From Branchiostoma floridae (lineage: Eukaryota; Chordata; Leptocardii; Amphioxiformes; Branchiostomatidae), in assembly GCF_000003815.2 (NCBI RefSeq), contig NW_023365725.1:57758-121757 (forward strand): a stretch of DNA of 64,000 bases, read 5' to 3'. Every line of letters starts with the position of its first letter. Position 1 is the first letter of the stretch. The notes below the pieces were generated by a model. It was not told the DNA's origin, searched no databases, and was given only the letters and a program-made list of their open reading frames with translations. The position numbers and the translations under genes are program-made. Below are positions 62,363 through 64,000 of this stretch, piece after piece.

Positions 62363-62393
62363 CCCATATTGACCCTCAAACCGCGACCATTGG
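62363..62393 (+). promoter_or_regulatory. GBP promoter block without kappaB core (gene D)
   Basis: On the plus strand CCCATATTGACCCTCAAACC and then GCGACCATTGG: same order as the complement of the B and C blocks (TGACCCTC..., ATTGG), but GGAAATTCCC is replaced by GGATGAAAAC. 119 bp before the gene D start. Confidence 0.6.
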
Positions 62394-62507
62394 ATGAAAA
62401 CGCGAACTAGCGCCTTGTGGCTTCTGCAGAATCAAAGGAAGTCGAACTCGGTGACACTCTGAGAGCAGAGCTTTGAGATTGTTTCCCTTTTTGGGTATCT
62501 AGTGGAT

Positions 62508-62565
62508 ATGTCGAGACGTCGACTAGTATCCAAGTTCGGGTTCTCGGTCGAGGAGCTATCCAAGT
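62508..62565 (+). CDS. GBP gene D, first codons, truncated by gap
   Basis: ATG at 62508 opens MSRRRLVSKFGFSVEELSK before the N-gap. This aligns to MSGLLSKFGFAVEELK of gene C and MPGVHSKFGFKVEELK of gene B. Acceptor-like CTAG ends five bases before the ATG, exactly as in gene C. The gene points right, head to head with gene C. The rest is lost in the gap or replaced by satellite, so it cannot be told whether it is intact. Confidence 0.75.
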
Positions 62566-62665
62566 NNNNNNNNNNNNNNNNNNNNNNNNNNNNNNNNNNN
62601 NNNNNNNNNNNNNNNNNNNNNNNNNNNNNNNNNNNNNNNNNNNNNNNNNNNNNNNNNNNNNNNNN
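62566..62665. other. Assembly gap (100 N)
   Basis: Exactly 100 N, the usual placeholder for a gap of unknown size. It cuts GBP gene D after 19 codons. Confidence 0.95.
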
Positions 62666-62670
62666 TGCAC

Positions 62671-64000
62671 GGTACCGGGTAGGGACTTTATAACGCAATT
62701 GTAGTTAAGGCTTTAAGTTCCGGCCTAGCAAGCTTGGTATGGTTGGAAAGGTACCTTAGTAAGGAATCGAAAGATCAAAACCGCAGTCCAATCCGATACT
62801 TCCTTATCGAGATATTCTTGAGTATACGGACTCTATTTTGGCGCAACTGCTAGCTACCTTTTGGAAACGCCATCCGTCATGGTACCGGGTAGGGACTTAA
62901 TAACGCAGTTATAGCTTAGGCTTTAAGTTCCGGCCTAGCAAGCTTGGTATGGTTGGAAAGGTCCCTTAGTAAGGAATCGAAAGATCAAAATTGAAGTCCA
63001 ATTTGACACTTCCTTGTTGAGATATTCTTGAGTATACGGACTCTATTTGGGCGCAACCACTAGCTACCTTTTGGAAACACCACCTGTCACGGTACCGGGT
63101 AGGGACTTTATCACGCAATTGTAGTTTAGGCTTTAAGTTCCGGCCTAGCAAGCTTGGTATGGTTGGAAAGGTCCCTTAGTAAGAAATCGAAAGATGAAAA
63201 CCGCAGTCCAATCCGATACTTCCTTGTGGAAATATTCTTGAGTATACGAACTCTATTTGGGCGCAACCTCTAGCTACCTTTTGGAAACACCATCTGTCAC
63301 GGTACCGGGTAGGGACTTAATAACGCAGTTATAGCTTAGACTTTAAGTTCCNNNNNNNNNNNNNNNNNNNNNNNNNNNNNNNNNNNNNNNNNNNNNNNNN
63401 NNNNNNNNNNNNNNNNNNNNNNNNNNNNNNNNNNNNNNNNNNNNNNNNNNNNNNNNNNNNNNNNNNNNNNNNNNNNNNNNNNNNNNNNNNNNNNNNNNNN
63501 NNNNNNNNNNNNNNNNNNNNNNNNNNNNNNNNNNNNNNNNNNNNNNNNNNNNNNNNNNNNNNNNNNNNNAAGCTTGTTATGGTTGGAAAGGTCCCTTAGT
63601 AAGGAATCGAAAGATGAAAACCGCAGTCCAATCCGATACTTTCTTGTCGAGATATTCTTGAGTATACTGACTCTATTTTGGCGCAACTGCTAGCTACCTT
63701 TTGGAAACACCATCTGTCACGGTACCGGGTAGGGACTTAATAACGCAGTTATAGCTTAGGCTTTAAGTTCCGGCCTAGCAAGCTTGGTATGGTTGGAAAG
63801 GTCCCTTAGTAAGGAATCGAAAGATGAAAACCGCAGTCCAATCCGATACTTTCTTGTCGAGATATTCTTGAGTATACGGACTCTATTTGGGCGCAACCTC
63901 TAGCTACCTTTTGGAAACACCATCTGTCACGGTACCGGGAAGGTATTTAATAACGGAATTGTAGCTTAGGCTTTAAGTTCCGGGCTAGCAAGCTTGGTAT
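62671..64000. repeat. 210-bp tandem satellite
   Basis: The unit starting GGTACCGG begins at 62671, 62881, 63091, 63301, 63721 and 63931; another is expected at 63511 inside a gap. The period is exactly 210 bp. Units contain CCTAGCAAGCTTGGTATGGT and CTAGCTACCTTTTGGAAAC. At least six copies; continues beyond the window. ORFs across it are spurious. Confidence 0.95.

Noticed and set aside
62407-63686. ORFs crossing the N-gaps on the minus strand
   Set aside because: They span undefined bases and satellite DNA and have no support.
1-64000. CRISPR arrays, tRNA or rRNA genes
   Set aside because: No regularly spaced short repeats with unique spacers were seen, and no cloverleaf or rRNA segment was recognised by eye; a tRNAscan run would be needed to exclude tRNAs fully.

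Overview
The window looks like genomic DNA of an invertebrate deuterostome, most probably an amphioxus (Branchiostoma). This is inferred from small phase-conserved exons with GT-AG introns, a guanylate-binding protein (GBP) family with prenylation boxes, a death-effector domain (DED) fused to a GTPase, EMI/EGF/NIDO extracellular proteins, and intergenic DNA crowded with non-autonomous DNA transposons and LINE tails. The species cannot be proven from the window alone. There is no bacterial, organellar or CRISPR signal. N-gaps lie at 19064-19218, 62566-62665 and 63352-63569.

Left third (1-17 kb): two paralogous secreted-protein genes stand head to head in an inverted duplication. The minus-strand copy (10708 down to 1757, running off the left edge) encodes signal peptide, EMI domain, EGF, two calcium-binding EGFs and a NIDO-like domain. 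The plus-strand copy (12324-17045) has the same first exons. It has undergone an internal tandem duplication, after which one EGF exon decayed in each half, and no NIDO exon is visible. The 1.6 kb between the start codons is a shared promoter region with partly mirrored flanks.

Middle (17-28 kb): mostly repeats. A 3.6 kb foldback element sits between TTAA duplications and carries LINE-derived segments in both arms. Several dispersed repeat copies follow, and then the last three exons of an aldo-keto reductase (26246-27270, plus strand) without visible 5' exons.

Right half (28-62.6 kb): a tandem array of three minus-strand GBP genes. Each was rebuilt exon by exon, and all reading phases match. 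Gene A (38025-28381, 868 aa) carries an N-terminal DED and a basic linker before the GTPase and ends in the CaaX box CTLL. Gene B (48461-42181, 684 aa) ends in CIIS. Gene C (60579-51130, 701 aa) ends in CPIS. All have the P-loop GPCRTGKS (keeping the arginine-finger position of GBPs), DTEG and an LRD motif, followed by an alpha-helical and coiled-coil C-terminal part. B and C share a promoter-like block with a perfect NF-kappaB site about 145 bp upstream of the ATG. A fourth GBP (D) starts on the plus strand at 62508 and is cut off by an assembly gap; its version of the block lacks the kappaB core. The right end (62671-64000) is a 210-bp tandem satellite.

The GBP array is best read as a cell-autonomous immunity locus: prenylated, membrane-targeted large GTPases with NF-kappaB-type control, one of which is linked directly to a death-fold adaptor domain. 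The DED-GBP-CaaX architecture is the most unusual feature of the window.
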